Shown here: positions 16,460 to 25,674 of the stretch, one piece after another | How the letters are laid out: every line of letters starts with the position of its first letter | How positions within the stretch are numbered: position 1 is the first letter of the stretch | Assembly (NCBI GenBank): GCA_028281465.1 | Contig: JANQJV010000193.1 | Location: 1-37,237 of the forward strand | Source of the DNA: Azospirillaceae bacterium | GTDB lineage: Bacteria; Pseudomonadota; Alphaproteobacteria; Azospirillales; Azospirillaceae | Direction: 5' to 3' | DNA: 37,237 nucleotides | Notes under the pieces: generated by a model | The model's input: the letters and a program-made list of their open reading frames with translations, nothing else | Databases searched by the model: none | Told to the model about the DNA's origin: nothing | Translations under genes and position numbers: made by a program

Positions 16460-18786
16460 TGGACACTCCCATCGTCATCGCGCCGGGCGGTCAGAGTCTT
16501 CTGCCGAAGACTGATGAGCGCATAAGCGGCGAGGCCGGCCAGCGCAATCACGGCGATCTCGCCCAATGTATCCAGGGCCCGGAAGTCCACCAGAATGACG
16601 TTGACGATATTGCGGCCGTGCGCCGCCGGCACGCTCATGGCCTCGTAGTATTCCGTGATCCTGGTATCCAGCGGAAGGCTGGTGATGGATATGAGGATCA
16701 CCGTCATCAGCGCGCCGATGGCCAGCGACACCACGGCGGCGAATCCATTGGCAAGGCTAAGGCGTGGCCGGAATCGGTCGAGCGGCGGCAGTTCAAGCAG
16801 GGCAATCGCGAGCAAGATAACGAACAGAATGTCGATCAGCACTTGGGTCAGCGCCACGTCCACCGCGCCGTGGACGGCGAACAACATGGCCGTGCCGACT
16901 CCGACAGCCCCCAACGCGCAGATGGCGGTCAGACGGGAATTCGCGACGATGGCCGTCGCCGTCCCGGCAACGATGAGCAAGGCCGCCGCCCAGGCGAATC
17001 CGGTGGCATCCAAGAGATTGGTTTGCATGGGCAAGACATTTCCGCGCACCAAGCTCCAGCCGGTCAGAATGACGATAGTGGCGAAGATCGTCCCCAGATA
17101 GCCGCGCAGAGACCCATGCTGCAGGACACGGGTCTGCCAGGCGGCGAACGCCTTCACTCCGGCCAGAGCGTGGTCGTACCCCTGTTCGGCCGTCAGCGGC
17201 ACACGGGCGGCAGTCCGTTCCAGAGCCGCGCGGATTGGTGCACGGAAATGCCAGCAGGCATAGCCCAGGGCGAAGGTGGCCAGGCTGAGTAGCAACGGCA
17301 GGTTGATGCCATGCCACAGTGCCAGATGCACCGAGACCGGCGATCCATAGACCGCTGAGGTCGCCGGGCCGATCAGTGGATCGGCAAGCCAGAACGGCAG
17401 CAGACCCATGAGCAGGCCGAGCGTGCCGAGCACCGCCGGGCCTAGCCACATGGCCAAGGGTGGATCATGGGGCGGTGCTGGCCATGACCGTTCCGGTCCA
17501 ATGAACGGTGCCACGGCGACGATGCCCGCGGCGCCGATCATCATGGCGTTGGCGGCGAGGGCGAAACCGGCGACGAGGGCGGGCAGGGTGGCGGCGTGCA
17601 GCGCACCCTCGTACATGACCTCCTTGCCGATGAAGCCGATGAACGGGGGCAGTCCGGCCATGGAGAGGGCCGCAGCGACGGACAAAGCGAAAACCTTGGG
17701 CATGGCGCGCCGCAGGCCGGACAGCTCATCCCGGTCTCGTGTGTGCGTGGCATGGTCGATGGCGCCGACCGCCAGGAACAGTGTCGCCTTGTACAGGCAA
17801 TGGACGACCAGGAACGTCATAGCTCCCATGACGGCATATTTGTCGCCACCGCCGAGCATCAGCGTCAGGGTGCCAAGCCCCATGATGGTCGTCCAGGCAA
17901 GCACCTGCTTCAGGTCGCGCTGATACAGCGACCAGACCGAGGACATGACAGCCGTGATACCGCCGGCCAGGGTCAAGGCCCAGACCCAGCCATCGGTGCC
18001 GCCGAGTGTCGGGTGCAGGCGGGCCATCAGATAAATGCCGGCCTTCACCATGGTGGCGGAATGCAGGTAGGCGCTGACCGGGGTGGGCGCCGCCATGGCG
18101 TTCGGTAGCCAGAAGTGGAACGGAAACTGGGCCGATTTGGTGAAGCAGCCGATCAAAACCAGCGCCAAGATGGCGCCGTACAAGCCATGTTCGCGGATGT
18201 CCACGGTGCCGGCGCGCAGGTCGCTCAGCTCGAAGCTGCCGCCGATGAGGCCGAGCAGAATCAGGCCGGCGAGCATGGCGAGGCCGCCGAGACCGGTCAC
18301 CAGCAAGGCTTGGAGAGCCGAATACCGCGACTTCGCCTCGTCATGGGTAAAGCCGATCAGCAGATAAGACGTGATGGTTGTCAATTCCCAGAAAACGAAC
18401 AGCGTGATTATGTTGTCAGACAGAACCACACCGAGCATGGACAACATAAACAGCGTTAAGACAATGAAAAAGCGTGTATTGAATGCGTAGTGCTCCATGT
18501 AGACACTGGCGTAGGAGAATACGACCACGCCGATTCCACTGATCAAGAGGGCAAAGAGAAGTCCTAGTCCATCCACGTACAGCGACAGCGACACGCCCAG
18601 ACCGGGAAACCACGGCATGGCCCAGCGCAGGATGTCGCCGCCCGCAATGCTGGGGGTGAGGCTGAGGAAGATCAGCGTCAGGACGGCCGGTAGAGCCGTG
18701 ACCGCGACCAGCTTGCGTAGCCGTTTGCCCGTGGCGGCCGCATGGGTGTCGTCATGGGCGGATGCCGGTTCAGCGAACTGAGCCAT
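16456..18786 (-). CDS. mrpA: Mrp antiporter subunit A, cluster 2
   Basis: The 776-residue, about 20-helix protein is a full MrpA. The N-terminal NuoL-like domain has the TM5 glutamate E134 in [33 protein letters not shown] around TM7, [15 protein letters not shown] in TM8 and [11 protein letters not shown] near TM12. The C-terminal part has the DUF4040-type segment [20 protein letters not shown] and an MbhE-like end ([19 protein letters not shown]). The size fits MrpA without a fused B domain. It is the first gene of the operon, with GAGG about 9 nt before the ATG. A 10-bp inverted repeat lies about 54 nt upstream of the start codon. Confidence 0.95.
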   Translation of the reverse strand: MAQFAEPASAHDDTHAAATGKRLRKLVAVTALPAVLTLIFLSLTPSIAGGDILRWAMPWFPGLGVSLSLYVDGLGLLFALLISGIGVVVFSYASVYMEHYAFNTRFFIVLTLFMLSMLGVVLSDNIITLFVFWELTTITSYLLIGFTHDEAKSRYSALQALLVTGLGGLAMLAGLILLGLIGGSFELSDLRAGTVDIREHGLYGAILALVLIGCFTKSAQFPFHFWLPNAMAAPTPVSAYLHSATMVKAGIYLMARLHPTLGGTDGWVWALTLAGGITAVMSSVWSLYQRDLKQVLAWTTIMGLGTLTLMLGGGDKYAVMGAMTFLVVHCLYKATLFLAVGAIDHATHTRDRDELSGLRRAMPKVFALSVAAALSMAGLPPFIGFIGKEVMYEGALHAATLPALVAGFALAANAMMIGAAGIVAVAPFIGPERSWPAPPHDPPLAMWLGPAVLGTLGLLMGLLPFWLADPLIGPATSAVYGSPVSVHLALWHGINLPLLLSLATFALGYACWHFRAPIRAALERTAARVPLTAEQGYDHALAGVKAFAAWQTRVLQHGSLRGYLGTIFATIVILTGWSLVRGNVLPMQTNLLDATGFAWAAALLIVAGTATAIVANSRLTAICALGAVGVGTAMLFAVHGAVDVALTQVLIDILFVILLAIALLELPPLDRFRPRLSLANGFAAVVSLAIGALMTVILISITSLPLDTRITEYYEAMSVPAAHGRNIVNVILVDFRALDTLGEIAVIALAGLAAYALISLRQKTLTARRDDDGSVQ

Positions 18787-18839
18787 GCGCGCGGACCTCG
18801 TCGTCAGATGCCGGATGAGAAGAGATAGTGCCGTGCCGG

Positions 18840-18878
18840 GCGGACCAAATCCTTGGCACCATACTCACTTTGGTCCGC
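18840..18878 (-). promoter_or_regulatory. Perfect 10-bp inverted repeat upstream of mrpA
   Basis: GCGGACCAAA (18840-18849) and TTTGGTCCGC (18869-18878) are perfect complements separated by 19 nt, located in the 5' region of the cluster 2 operon. As RNA it would fold into a hairpin before the mrpA SD; as DNA it could be an operator with half-sites about three helical turns apart. There is no U-tract, so it is not a terminator. Confidence 0.45.
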
Positions 18879-19532
18879 ATTCATGATTGATGCTAAAATG
18901 ACACGTTCACGCTGGAGACACGCTCACCGTTTCACACTGTGCACGATGTCGCAGGCTTAGGCAACGAAGAGTCGGTATCTGGGCTCCGAGCTTCTATCGG
19001 CGTTGCACTTGGGCTCACGCCGCCGCACCGGATTGGGCGTCGACGCCGATCGAAACGGTGGACGGTCGGTGTCGTGTTGGGTGCCGGCGGGTGTCGACGA
19101 CGCGATAGCGGCCAACGGTCAAGTCGTAGACAGGCAATACCCGATCGAAGCGGTCGAACACCACAGAAGAGGGCACCGTGAGCCGCCGTTTGTAGGCCTT
19201 CCGTCTGCTTGGTGGCTGTTTGCTTGGTTGTTGTCTGCTTGGTGGTTGGGTGCCGTGCCGCCCCGTCAGGCCGAGAGCTTCCCCGTCCGCTTCCGACCGA
19301 CACCCGTTCCACCGCCGCGAATGGGGCCATCGCCTCCTGACCAGACCCCGTCGCTGAGCCGCAACGCGCCGTCCCAGTCAGTGGTGCGTCGGCAGGATGC
19401 CGTTGCCGGGTTGCCTCAGCGATACGCTCCGAGACCAGCCTGGAGGGAGGTGCGGCGCAGGGGATGGGACGGCCGAGCAACCACACCCTTGACGGATCGC
19501 CCGGGCAACGGCTATTTTTGCGTCTTGCATGT
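18879..19532. other. Gene-free region between mrpA and tRNA-His
   Basis: No convincing coding region is seen. A long minus-strand frame runs through the tRNA gene and is repetitive, so it is rejected. The region holds a three-unit tandem repeat and possibly the mrpA promoter near 18880-18930, where the sequence is locally AT-rich. Confidence 0.5.
19204..19248. repeat. Tandem repeat, three 15-bp units
   Basis: The units are TCTGCTTGGTGGCTG, TTTGCTTGGTTGTTG and TCTGCTTGGTGGTTG. They lie in an intergenic region and have no visible function; the pattern suggests replication slippage. Confidence 0.75.
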
Positions 19533-19608
19533 GGCGGCGGTAGCTCAGCGGTAGAGCCCCCGGTTGTGGTCCGGGTGGTCGTGGGTTCAAGTCCCATCCG
19601 TCGCCCCA
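19533..19608 (+). tRNA. tRNA-His (anticodon GUG)
   Basis: The cloverleaf is complete. The acceptor stem GCGGCGG pairs with CCGUCGC (one G-U). The extra G at position -1, the histidine identity mark, faces C73, and CCA is encoded (19606-19608). The D arm is GCUC/GAGC, the anticodon stem CCCGG/CCGGG with loop UUGUGGU giving anticodon GUG, and the T arm is GUGGG-UUCAAGU-CCCAU. The gene stands alone, 145 nt upstream of sbtA. Such tRNA 3' ends are common integration sites, but no att duplication or integrase is seen here. Confidence 0.97.
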
Positions 19609-19753
19609 GCAGCCCGCCCAACTTTGTCACACGTGGGACCATCGTCCGTTGTGCCTGGATGGGGTGCGGATCGCCGCAATTCCACGGCGTTTTCCGGATA
19701 TCGTCAACGCCTTCGGTCCCATCTTCGATCATCCGTCCCGGTGAGGGCCTGTC

Positions 19754-20752
19754 GTGCTCGAGCTTGTCAATCTCGGGCTGAGCAATCTGCTCACGCCCAT
19801 GATCCTGTGTTTCGCTTTGGGGCTTCTGGCCGCCCTGCTGCGGTCCGATTTGGAGATTCCGGAGGCGCTCGGCCGCGGCATGGCGCTCTATCTCATGCTC
19901 GCCATCGGCATGAAGGGCGGGTTTACCCTGGCCGAGGGCGGTGCCGGTCTGGAAGTCCTGGCTGGGCTGTTGGTTGCCGGTATCCTCAGCTTCGCCATGC
20001 CGTTCGTTGCGTTTCCGCTGCTGCGGCTGCTGGTCGGGCTCGACCAGGTGCATTCGGCTGCGGTCGCCGCTCACTACGGCTCCATCTCCGTCGTCACCTT
20101 CGTCACCGCCGTGCAGTTCCTCGACCTGCAGGCCACCAGCTATGAGGGGTATCTGGTGGCCATGATGGCGATGATGGAAACCCCCGCGATCATCTCCGGC
20201 CTGATCCTGGCCCGGCGCAGCGCGATGGGAACGGAATCGGGCCGAGGCCCGGGACTCGGGCTGTCGTCGGAGTTGCTGCGGGAGATCCTGGTCAACGCCA
20301 GCGTGGTGGTGCTGGTCGGTGGTTTCGTCATCGGTTGGGCCACCGGTGATCGGGGGGCCGCCATGGTCAAGCCGTTCATCCAGGATCCGTTCAACGGCGT
20401 TTTGTGTCTGTTCCTGCTCGACATGGGCCTGCTGGCGGCACGCCAGATGCGGTCAGCCGGCATCCTCACGCCCCGTGCCTTCGGCTTCGGCGTTGCCATG
20501 CCGCTCATCGGTGCCGGCTTCGGCCTGGGATTTGCCGCCCTGCTCGGTCTGTCCCTTGGTGGAGCCACCCTTCTGGCCGTTCTGGCCGCGAGCGCATCCT
20601 ACATCGCTGTGCCGGCGGCCATGCGTCTGGCCTTGCCCGAGGCTAATCCGGCCGTTTACGTCACCTTGTCGCTGGTGATCACCTTCCCGTTCAACGTGGT
20701 CTTCGGCATACCGATTTACTTCGGGACCGCGCGGCTCTTAGGGTTCAGTTGA
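19754..20752 (+). CDS. sbtA: SbtA-family sodium-dependent bicarbonate transporter
   Basis: The 332-residue, roughly 10-helix protein matches the SbtA family (formerly DUF897). Diagnostic segments are HYGSISVVTFVTAVQFL at the end of the first half and ASASYIAVPAAMRLALPEAN followed by VTLSLVITFPFNVVFGIPIY near the C-terminus. SbtA imports bicarbonate with Na+ across the inner membrane. At 332 residues it is shorter than cyanobacterial SbtA (about 370), mostly in the cytoplasmic loop between halves. The start is GTG, preceded by GTGAGGG. The SbtB-like gene follows 29 nt downstream, and two Na+/H+ antiporter operons lie just upstream, a fitting source of the Na+ gradient. Substrate is inferred from family. 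Confidence 0.88.
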   Translation: MLELVNLGLSNLLTPMILCFALGLLAALLRSDLEIPEALGRGMALYLMLAIGMKGGFTLAEGGAGLEVLAGLLVAGILSFAMPFVAFPLLRLLVGLDQVHSAAVAAHYGSISVVTFVTAVQFLDLQATSYEGYLVAMMAMMETPAIISGLILARRSAMGTESGRGPGLGLSSELLREILVNASVVVLVGGFVIGWATGDRGAAMVKPFIQDPFNGVLCLFLLDMGLLAARQMRSAGILTPRAFGFGVAMPLIGAGFGLGFAALLGLSLGGATLLAVLAASASYIAVPAAMRLALPEANPAVYVTLSLVITFPFNVVFGIPIYFGTARLLGFS

Positions 20753-20781
20753 CCGGGCCTGACCGGTTGGGGAGGAACGCT

Positions 20782-21090
20782 ATGCAGACCCATCGCAAGA
20801 AGAAAATCGAGATCATTGTTGAAAAGGCCCGCGTCCGTTCCGTTCTGGAGCGGGTGGAAGCCCTTGGCGCCAAGGGCTACACCATGATTCCGGACGTTTC
20901 CGGACGCGGTCACCATGGTGACTGGGGTCACTCCGACATTCTCGACGTGTACCGCAGCGTGCTCGTCATCGTGATTGCCGACGCCGACATCGCCCAGCGC
21001 ATCGTCGACGAAAGCCAGCAAATCCTTCAGCATGCCACCGGCATCATCTATGTGAGCGATGTCGACGTGGTGCGCAGCGAGCATTTCTGA
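20782..21090 (+). CDS. sbtB: SbtB-like PII signalling protein
   Basis: The 102-residue protein has the PII-like fold pattern seen in SbtB: KKKIEIIVEKARVRSVLERV, then GAKGYTMI as in cyanobacterial SbtB, a short T-loop rich in G, H and D (GRGHHGDWGHSD), and ATGIIYVSDVDVV at the end. SbtB trimers bind adenine nucleotides, including cAMP, and dock on SbtA to control bicarbonate uptake. The C-terminal CGPxGC R-loop of cyanobacterial SbtB is absent; this protein stops at VRSEHF. The start was placed at the ATG after GGGGAGGAA. It is co-directional with sbtA and surely in the same operon. Confidence 0.85.
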   Translation: MQTHRKKKIEIIVEKARVRSVLERVEALGAKGYTMIPDVSGRGHHGDWGHSDILDVYRSVLVIVIADADIAQRIVDESQQILQHATGIIYVSDVDVVRSEHF

Positions 21091-21108
21091 CCGACGCCTC
21101 CGGTGCCG

Positions 21109-21663
21109 TCATCCCTTCAGGCGGCGGCACCATGCGGCAAAGGCGGTAAGGAACCCGGTCAGGGCCGTGCGCAGGGCGTCATCGGTCAACTGTCCGGCGT
21201 CGTCGAATTTGTCCCAGATGTTGGAAACATACACTTCCGGTTTGTTCATCGTCGAACAATTCAGTGCGGCCATGGTCTGGCGCACCTGCAGTTGGCCACG
21301 GGCCGTGCCGAAGCCGCCACCGCCGCCCATGATACCCAACGGTTTGCCGGCGAACGGATGATCGGGCGGCCGGGATACCCAGTCGATGGCGTTCTTCAAC
21401 GGACCGGGGACGCCGTAGTTGTATTCCGGTGTCGCGATCAGCAGCCCGTCGGCGCGCCGGATGCGCCCGCGCAACGCCTCCGCCGGTGCCGGCAAACCGT
21501 TGGTTTCCAGGTCACCGTTGTACACCGGCAGGTCCGACCAATCGACGATATCGATGGTCAGGCCCTCCGGTGCCAGAGCCGCCGCCGCACGCAGGAGGGC
21601 GCTGTTGTACGAGGCCCGGCGCAGGCTGCCGGAAAGGCCGACAATATCCAGGGTCTGTGTCAT
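21109..21663 (-). CDS. NADPH-dependent FMN/quinone reductase, ChrR/YieF-like
   Basis: The 184-residue flavodoxin-fold protein has the FMN phosphate loop GLSGSLRRASYNSALLRAA and the family motif PEYNYGVPGPLKNAIDWVS, both close to E. coli ChrR (YieF). Such enzymes reduce quinones by two electrons, plus chromate or azo compounds, using NAD(P)H, and limit redox cycling in the cytoplasm. The start was chosen at MTQTLDIVG because the family begins one strand earlier; an ATG six codons upstream is possible. It converges with sbtB at 18 nt and is upstream of nothing on its strand. Confidence 0.9.
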   Translation of the reverse strand: MTQTLDIVGLSGSLRRASYNSALLRAAAALAPEGLTIDIVDWSDLPVYNGDLETNGLPAPAEALRGRIRRADGLLIATPEYNYGVPGPLKNAIDWVSRPPDHPFAGKPLGIMGGGGGFGTARGQLQVRQTMAALNCSTMNKPEVYVSNIWDKFDDAGQLTDDALRTALTGFLTAFAAWCRRLKG

Positions 21664-21786
21664 GGGGATCTCTGACGTCATGGAAATTGGATCAAGCGAA
21701 GACCACCGCGGTCTCCCTGACGGACAATAGAGCTCACATGCCTGTCGTAAACCCCACGGTGTTGGCGCGGCAAGGACGACCCTGGG

Positions 21787-23589
21787 TTAGGCCGCTTGTT
21801 CTCCTTCAAGTTGGTCAATCAGGCGACCAATCATGGCCAAACCCTTGTCCCAGAAGCTTGGGTCCCGCGCATCGAGGCCGAATGGGGCAAGCAACTCGTG
21901 GTGCCGCTTGGTGCCGCCAGCCCGTAGCATGCCCAGATAGCGCTCGGCAAATCCGCCGTCGGCTTCCTCGTAAACGGCATAAAGCGAATTGACCAGACAT
22001 TCGCCGAACGCATAAGCGTAAACATAGAATGGCGAGTGGATGAAATGTGGGATGTAACTCCAGAACGCATGATAGCCGTCGTCGAAACGCAAGCTCGGGC
22101 CCAAGCTCTCGGTCTGTACGGCAATCCAAAGCTCGCCCAGGCGTTCCGCCGTCAATTCGCCTAGGCGGCGTTCGGCGTGCACGCGCCATTCGAAATCATA
22201 GAAGGCGATCTGGCGCACCACCGTGTTGAGCATATCCTCGACCTTGCCCACCAGCAGGAACCGGCGTTTGGCCGGGTCGGTCTCCCGAGCCAGGAGAGCC
22301 TGGAAGGTCAGCATTTCCCCGAACACCGAGGCAGTCTCGGCCAGGGTTAGGGGCGTGGCGGCCATCAGGCTGCCCTGGTCACCGGCCAACACCTGGTGCA
22401 CGCCATGCCCGAGCTCGTGCGCCAGCGTCATCACATCCCGGCTTTTGCCGTGATAGTTCAGCAGGATGTAGGGGTGTGCGCTTGGCACCGTCGGGTGGGC
22501 GAAGGCGCCCGGCGCTTTACCAGGGCGCAAGCCGGCGTCGATCCAGCGGCGGTCGAAGAAGCGTTGGCCGATGTCCGCCATGTTGGGCGAAAATCGCCGA
22601 TAGGAGTCAAGCACGATGTCGCGCGCATCCGACCAGGCGATGATCGAATCCTCCACGTCCGGCAGCGGCGCATTGCGATCCCAGTAATCGAGGTGCTCGC
22701 CACCAAACCAACGGGCCTTGAGTGCATAATAGCGATGTGACAGCGATGGATAAGCGCGTTTAACAGCCGTTACCAGAGCATCGACCACGCCATCTTCCAC
22801 CTGGTTGGACAAGTTGCGGGCGGCGACCGGGTTGGCAAACTGCCGCCAGCGATCCTCGATTTCCTTGTCCTTGGCGAGCGTGTTGGTGATCAGTGCAAAA
22901 GTTCGAACATTTTCGCTGAGTACTTTCCCGATCACCTGGCCGGCGTCTTTGCGCACCGACCGGTCGGGGTCTGTGAGCTTGTTCAGTGCGTCGGTGCTGG
23001 TCAGGTCGTGCCCCCCGATCGGGAAGCGCAGGCCGGAAATGGTCTCGTCAAACAAGCGGTTCCAGGCGTTGCGGCCGACCACGCCCTTGTCATGCAGGAA
23101 TCGCTCCAGCACGTCTTCCAACTGGTGTGGCCGGAAGGCGCGCACCGTGTCGAGCCAGGGCCGGTAGTGGGCCAGAGCCGCTGTATCGGCCACCATCGTA
23201 TGTAGCCGGTCCTCGTCCAGCCGGTTCAGCTCCAGCGTGAAGAACACCAGGTGTTTGGAGATGTCATTGATGCGTTCCTGGACCGACTGGAAGAATTTGC
23301 CATTGTGCGGGTCGTCCATATCGCCGGCATAGACCAGGTAGCCATAGCTCATGATCCGGCCGAGCACGTCGTCAATGCGCTCATATTCGGCAATCGCCTC
23401 GCCCAGCTCTGCAGCGCCGATCTGGTCGAGCTTGCCCGCATAGGTCTGGTGGAACGCGTCGGCTGCTGCCGCCATGGCGCCGAAGTCGTGCTCCAAAGCG
23501 TCGGACTTCGGACCGGTGTAAAGATCGTCCAGGTTCCAGGCCGGCAGGTCGTTCGTCGCGGCCTCCGCTGACGGAAGGTTTGCACTCAT
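21787..23589 (-). CDS. pepF: Oligoendopeptidase F (M3 family metallopeptidase)
   Basis: The 600-residue cytoplasmic zinc peptidase has the active-site helix MTLAHELGHGVHQVL (HELGH at about 391-395) and the downstream ETASVFGEM that gives the third zinc ligand. The N-terminal half is helical, and NLDDLYTGP near residue 20 is a common PepF opening. It cleaves short peptides of roughly 7-17 residues. The start was set at MSANL, with GGAG at 7-nt spacing; an ATG five codons upstream sits directly against its SD and is less likely. There is no signal peptide. The neighbours (FMN reductase, RegA) suggest no specific pathway. Confidence 0.94.
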   Translation of the reverse strand: MSANLPSAEAATNDLPAWNLDDLYTGPKSDALEHDFGAMAAAADAFHQTYAGKLDQIGAAELGEAIAEYERIDDVLGRIMSYGYLVYAGDMDDPHNGKFFQSVQERINDISKHLVFFTLELNRLDEDRLHTMVADTAALAHYRPWLDTVRAFRPHQLEDVLERFLHDKGVVGRNAWNRLFDETISGLRFPIGGHDLTSTDALNKLTDPDRSVRKDAGQVIGKVLSENVRTFALITNTLAKDKEIEDRWRQFANPVAARNLSNQVEDGVVDALVTAVKRAYPSLSHRYYALKARWFGGEHLDYWDRNAPLPDVEDSIIAWSDARDIVLDSYRRFSPNMADIGQRFFDRRWIDAGLRPGKAPGAFAHPTVPSAHPYILLNYHGKSRDVMTLAHELGHGVHQVLAGDQGSLMAATPLTLAETASVFGEMLTFQALLARETDPAKRRFLLVGKVEDMLNTVVRQIAFYDFEWRVHAERRLGELTAERLGELWIAVQTESLGPSLRFDDGYHAFWSYIPHFIHSPFYVYAYAFGECLVNSLYAVYEEADGGFAERYLGMLRAGGTKRHHELLAPFGLDARDPSFWDKGLAMIGRLIDQLEGEQAA

Positions 23590-23714
23590 CCCAGTCTCCA
23601 ACACATCCCTCCCAAAGACACCTCAAAAAAAGGGCACACCGGCACCATGCTCAGTCGGCGCGGCAAAATCCAAGCCCTTACATGGGGTGTCTCGTTGGAC
23701 CCGGCGAGCGGTCG

Positions 23715-24299
23715 TTACCCGCGCGGCGCGTGTTTATTGAGGATGCGCTGCAGTGTGCGCCGGTGCATCTTCAGCCGGCGGGCGGTTTCCGAAACATTGC
23801 GGTCACATTGCTCGAAAACGCGCTGGATATGTTCCCAGCGTACCCGATCAGCCGACATCGGGTTCTCCGGCGGTGACGGCAAAGGCCGTCCATCCACCAG
23901 CAATGCCGCTTCGATCTGGTCGGCGTCCGCGGGTTTGGGCAGATAATCGACGGCTCCGGCCTTGACCGCCGCCACGGCCGTGGCGATGTTACCGTATCCG
24001 GTCAGCACCACGATCCGTGCGTCGGGTCGAGCGTCGCGCAGGGCAGACACCACGTCGAGGCCGCTGCCATCACCCAGACGCAAGTCGATGACAGCGAACA
24101 CCGGTGCGGATTCCTGGGCCACCTCAACACCCAATGCCACACTTTCCACAGCCACCACGTCGAAACCGCGCCGTTCCATGGCGCGGGCCAGACGATTGCG
24201 GAACGGGCTGTCATCGTCGACGATGAGCAGGCTGCGGGCTGCATCACCGGTAAATGTCAACCTTGGCCCTTCTTGGGCCGAAACCGTATCGGATGCCAT
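23715..24299 (-). CDS. regA: RegA/PrrA/ActR-type redox response regulator
   Basis: The 194-residue regulator has a receiver with the DDD acidic cluster at 28-30, phospho-acceptor D72 (VIDLRLGDGSGLD) and K in DYLPKPAD. A proline-rich linker leads to a Fis-type helix-turn-helix, VRWEHIQRVFEQCDRNVSET and RRLKMHRRTLQRIL, nearly identical to the highly conserved RegA C-terminus. RegA homologues control photosynthesis, CO2 fixation, nitrogen and terminal oxidase genes by redox state. The start was chosen at MASDTV with GGGGAAG upstream, as a longer open frame overlaps regB. It lies 13 nt downstream of regB. Confidence 0.95.
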   Translation of the reverse strand: MASDTVSAQEGPRLTFTGDAARSLLIVDDDSPFRNRLARAMERRGFDVVAVESVALGVEVAQESAPVFAVIDLRLGDGSGLDVVSALRDARPDARIVVLTGYGNIATAVAAVKAGAVDYLPKPADADQIEAALLVDGRPLPSPPENPMSADRVRWEHIQRVFEQCDRNVSETARRLKMHRRTLQRILNKHAPRG

Positions 24300-24312
24300 G
24301 GCCGCACTTCCC

Positions 24313-25674
24313 CTAGGTTCGGGCCTCCAACTCTTTTCGTTGCCAGCGCACGGCCACGCATGCGCCACCGTTTCTTCTGTTACTAAACTCCACCGAAGCA
24401 CCAGATCTTTCAAGCAGAGTCTGCGCGATGAAGATACCAAGGCCCATGTGGCCGCTCTTGCTTGCACGCGCCGACAGGTAAGGTTCGCCGATGCGCGCGA
24501 GCACGCTGGGTGGGAAGCCGGGACCGTCGTCCTGGATAGTCAGTGTGACCATGCGTGAATTCCACGTGGTGTCGACAGTGACCTGGCGTGCTGCGAACTG
24601 AAGCGCGTTCTGCAGCAGGTTGCCCAGGCCGTGCACGATCTCCGGCGTCAACCGCAACGACGGCTCTCGGCTGTCGTCCAGCGGTTTGGGCACGATGCGC
24701 AGCTCGGTCGCCACACCGGCCTTGTAGGGGGCCGCCGCCTGGTCGATCACCGCCGTAACCGGCAGCGCCGAAAACGGTGTGTCGTCGGCCTCCGGGTCGT
24801 GCGCGAGCTCGGCGAGGATCTCCCGGCAGCGTGCGGTTTGGCTCTGAATCAGAGCCACGTCGTCGGCCGCCGGGCCTTCGGCTGGCAGGTCGCGGGCCAG
24901 TTCCTTGGCGGTCACGGCAATGGTGGCGAGCGGTGTGCCCAATTCGTGCGCCGCGGCGGCGGCCAGTGCGCCGAGCGCCGATAGCCGCTGTTCCCGTGCC
25001 AGCCCCAGTTGGGCGGCCGCCAGGGCATCGGCGATGCGGCGTGCCTCCTGCGCGAAGCGATAGACATAGCTCGCCATGAGCGCGGATGACATGGACAGGG
25101 CGAGCCAGACGCCGAAGTGGTAGAGCGGCTGCATGATCGGGCTGGGCGCTGTGTCGGGCCACGGCAGGGGAAAATGCCAGAGCGCCAGCACTGTCAGGCA
25201 CGACTGGTTGAGCATGGCCAGCAGCACCACCGAATAGCGCGACAGGATCGCTGCACCGACGGCGAGCGGGGCCAGCAACAGGATTGCAAACGGGTTGGTG
25301 AGACCGCCGGTCAAGTAAAGCAGCAAGGAAAGCTGCAACGTGTCATAGGCCAAGAACAAGGTTGCGTCCCGGTCTCCCAGCCGCGCCTGCCCGGTGGGCT
25401 GCAGCGTGGCCACGAGGTTCAGCAGCACCGAAGCACCGATGGTCGCCAGGGCCGGTCCCAAGGGGAGATTGAAGCCGAGGACGAAGTGTACGACAAGGAT
25501 TGTGATCAATTGTCCCGGGATTGCGATCCACCGGGTCAGAATCAGCGTGCGAACGGTGACACGGCCGTCGATGGGCCGGTCCTTATCCTGGTGGCGGTCG
25601 GCTCCCCCCCATCGGCCGACCCAACGGGTGAAGACGGTGGAGACCGACGCGGGCTGATGGGTGTTTGGGCTCAT
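24313..25674 (-). CDS. regB: RegB/PrrB/ActS-type redox sensor histidine kinase
   Basis: The 453-residue kinase has six N-terminal helices, the ubiquinone-binding heptapeptide GGLTNPF (123-129), the H-box AAAAHELGTPLATI with H243 and the redox-active cysteine equivalent to RegB Cys265 (C283 in ARCREILAEL). The ATP domain has NLLQNALQFA, DDGPGFPP and MGLGIFIAQTLLERSGA. Together these residues match the known redox switch: quinone occupancy and cysteine oxidation turn the kinase down. The start is uncertain; the ATG chosen has no clear SD and a GTG 19 codons upstream is open. The N-terminal 35 residues are longer than in Rhodobacter RegB. It is transcribed with regA. Confidence 0.95.
   Translation of the reverse strand: MSPNTHQPASVSTVFTRWVGRWGGADRHQDKDRPIDGRVTVRTLILTRWIAIPGQLITILVVHFVLGFNLPLGPALATIGASVLLNLVATLQPTGQARLGDRDATLFLAYDTLQLSLLLYLTGGLTNPFAILLLAPLAVGAAILSRYSVVLLAMLNQSCLTVLALWHFPLPWPDTAPSPIMQPLYHFGVWLALSMSSALMASYVYRFAQEARRIADALAAAQLGLAREQRLSALGALAAAAAHELGTPLATIAVTAKELARDLPAEGPAADDVALIQSQTARCREILAELAHDPEADDTPFSALPVTAVIDQAAAPYKAGVATELRIVPKPLDDSREPSLRLTPEIVHGLGNLLQNALQFAARQVTVDTTWNSRMVTLTIQDDGPGFPPSVLARIGEPYLSARASKSGHMGLGIFIAQTLLERSGASVEFSNRRNGGACVAVRWQRKELEART

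Noticed and set aside
16432-17292. Long plus-strand frame rich in Q, G, H and D inside mrpA
   Set aside because: It is an antisense shadow of a GC-rich gene; its composition is typical of reverse frames.
19533-19608. tRNA-His as an integration site of a genomic island
   Set aside because: No integrase and no repeat of the tRNA 3' end were found in the window.
18932-20074. Long minus-strand open frame of 380 codons
   Set aside because: It runs antisense through the tRNA-His gene and into sbtA, contains TTKQT repeats from a tandem repeat and has no domain or SD.
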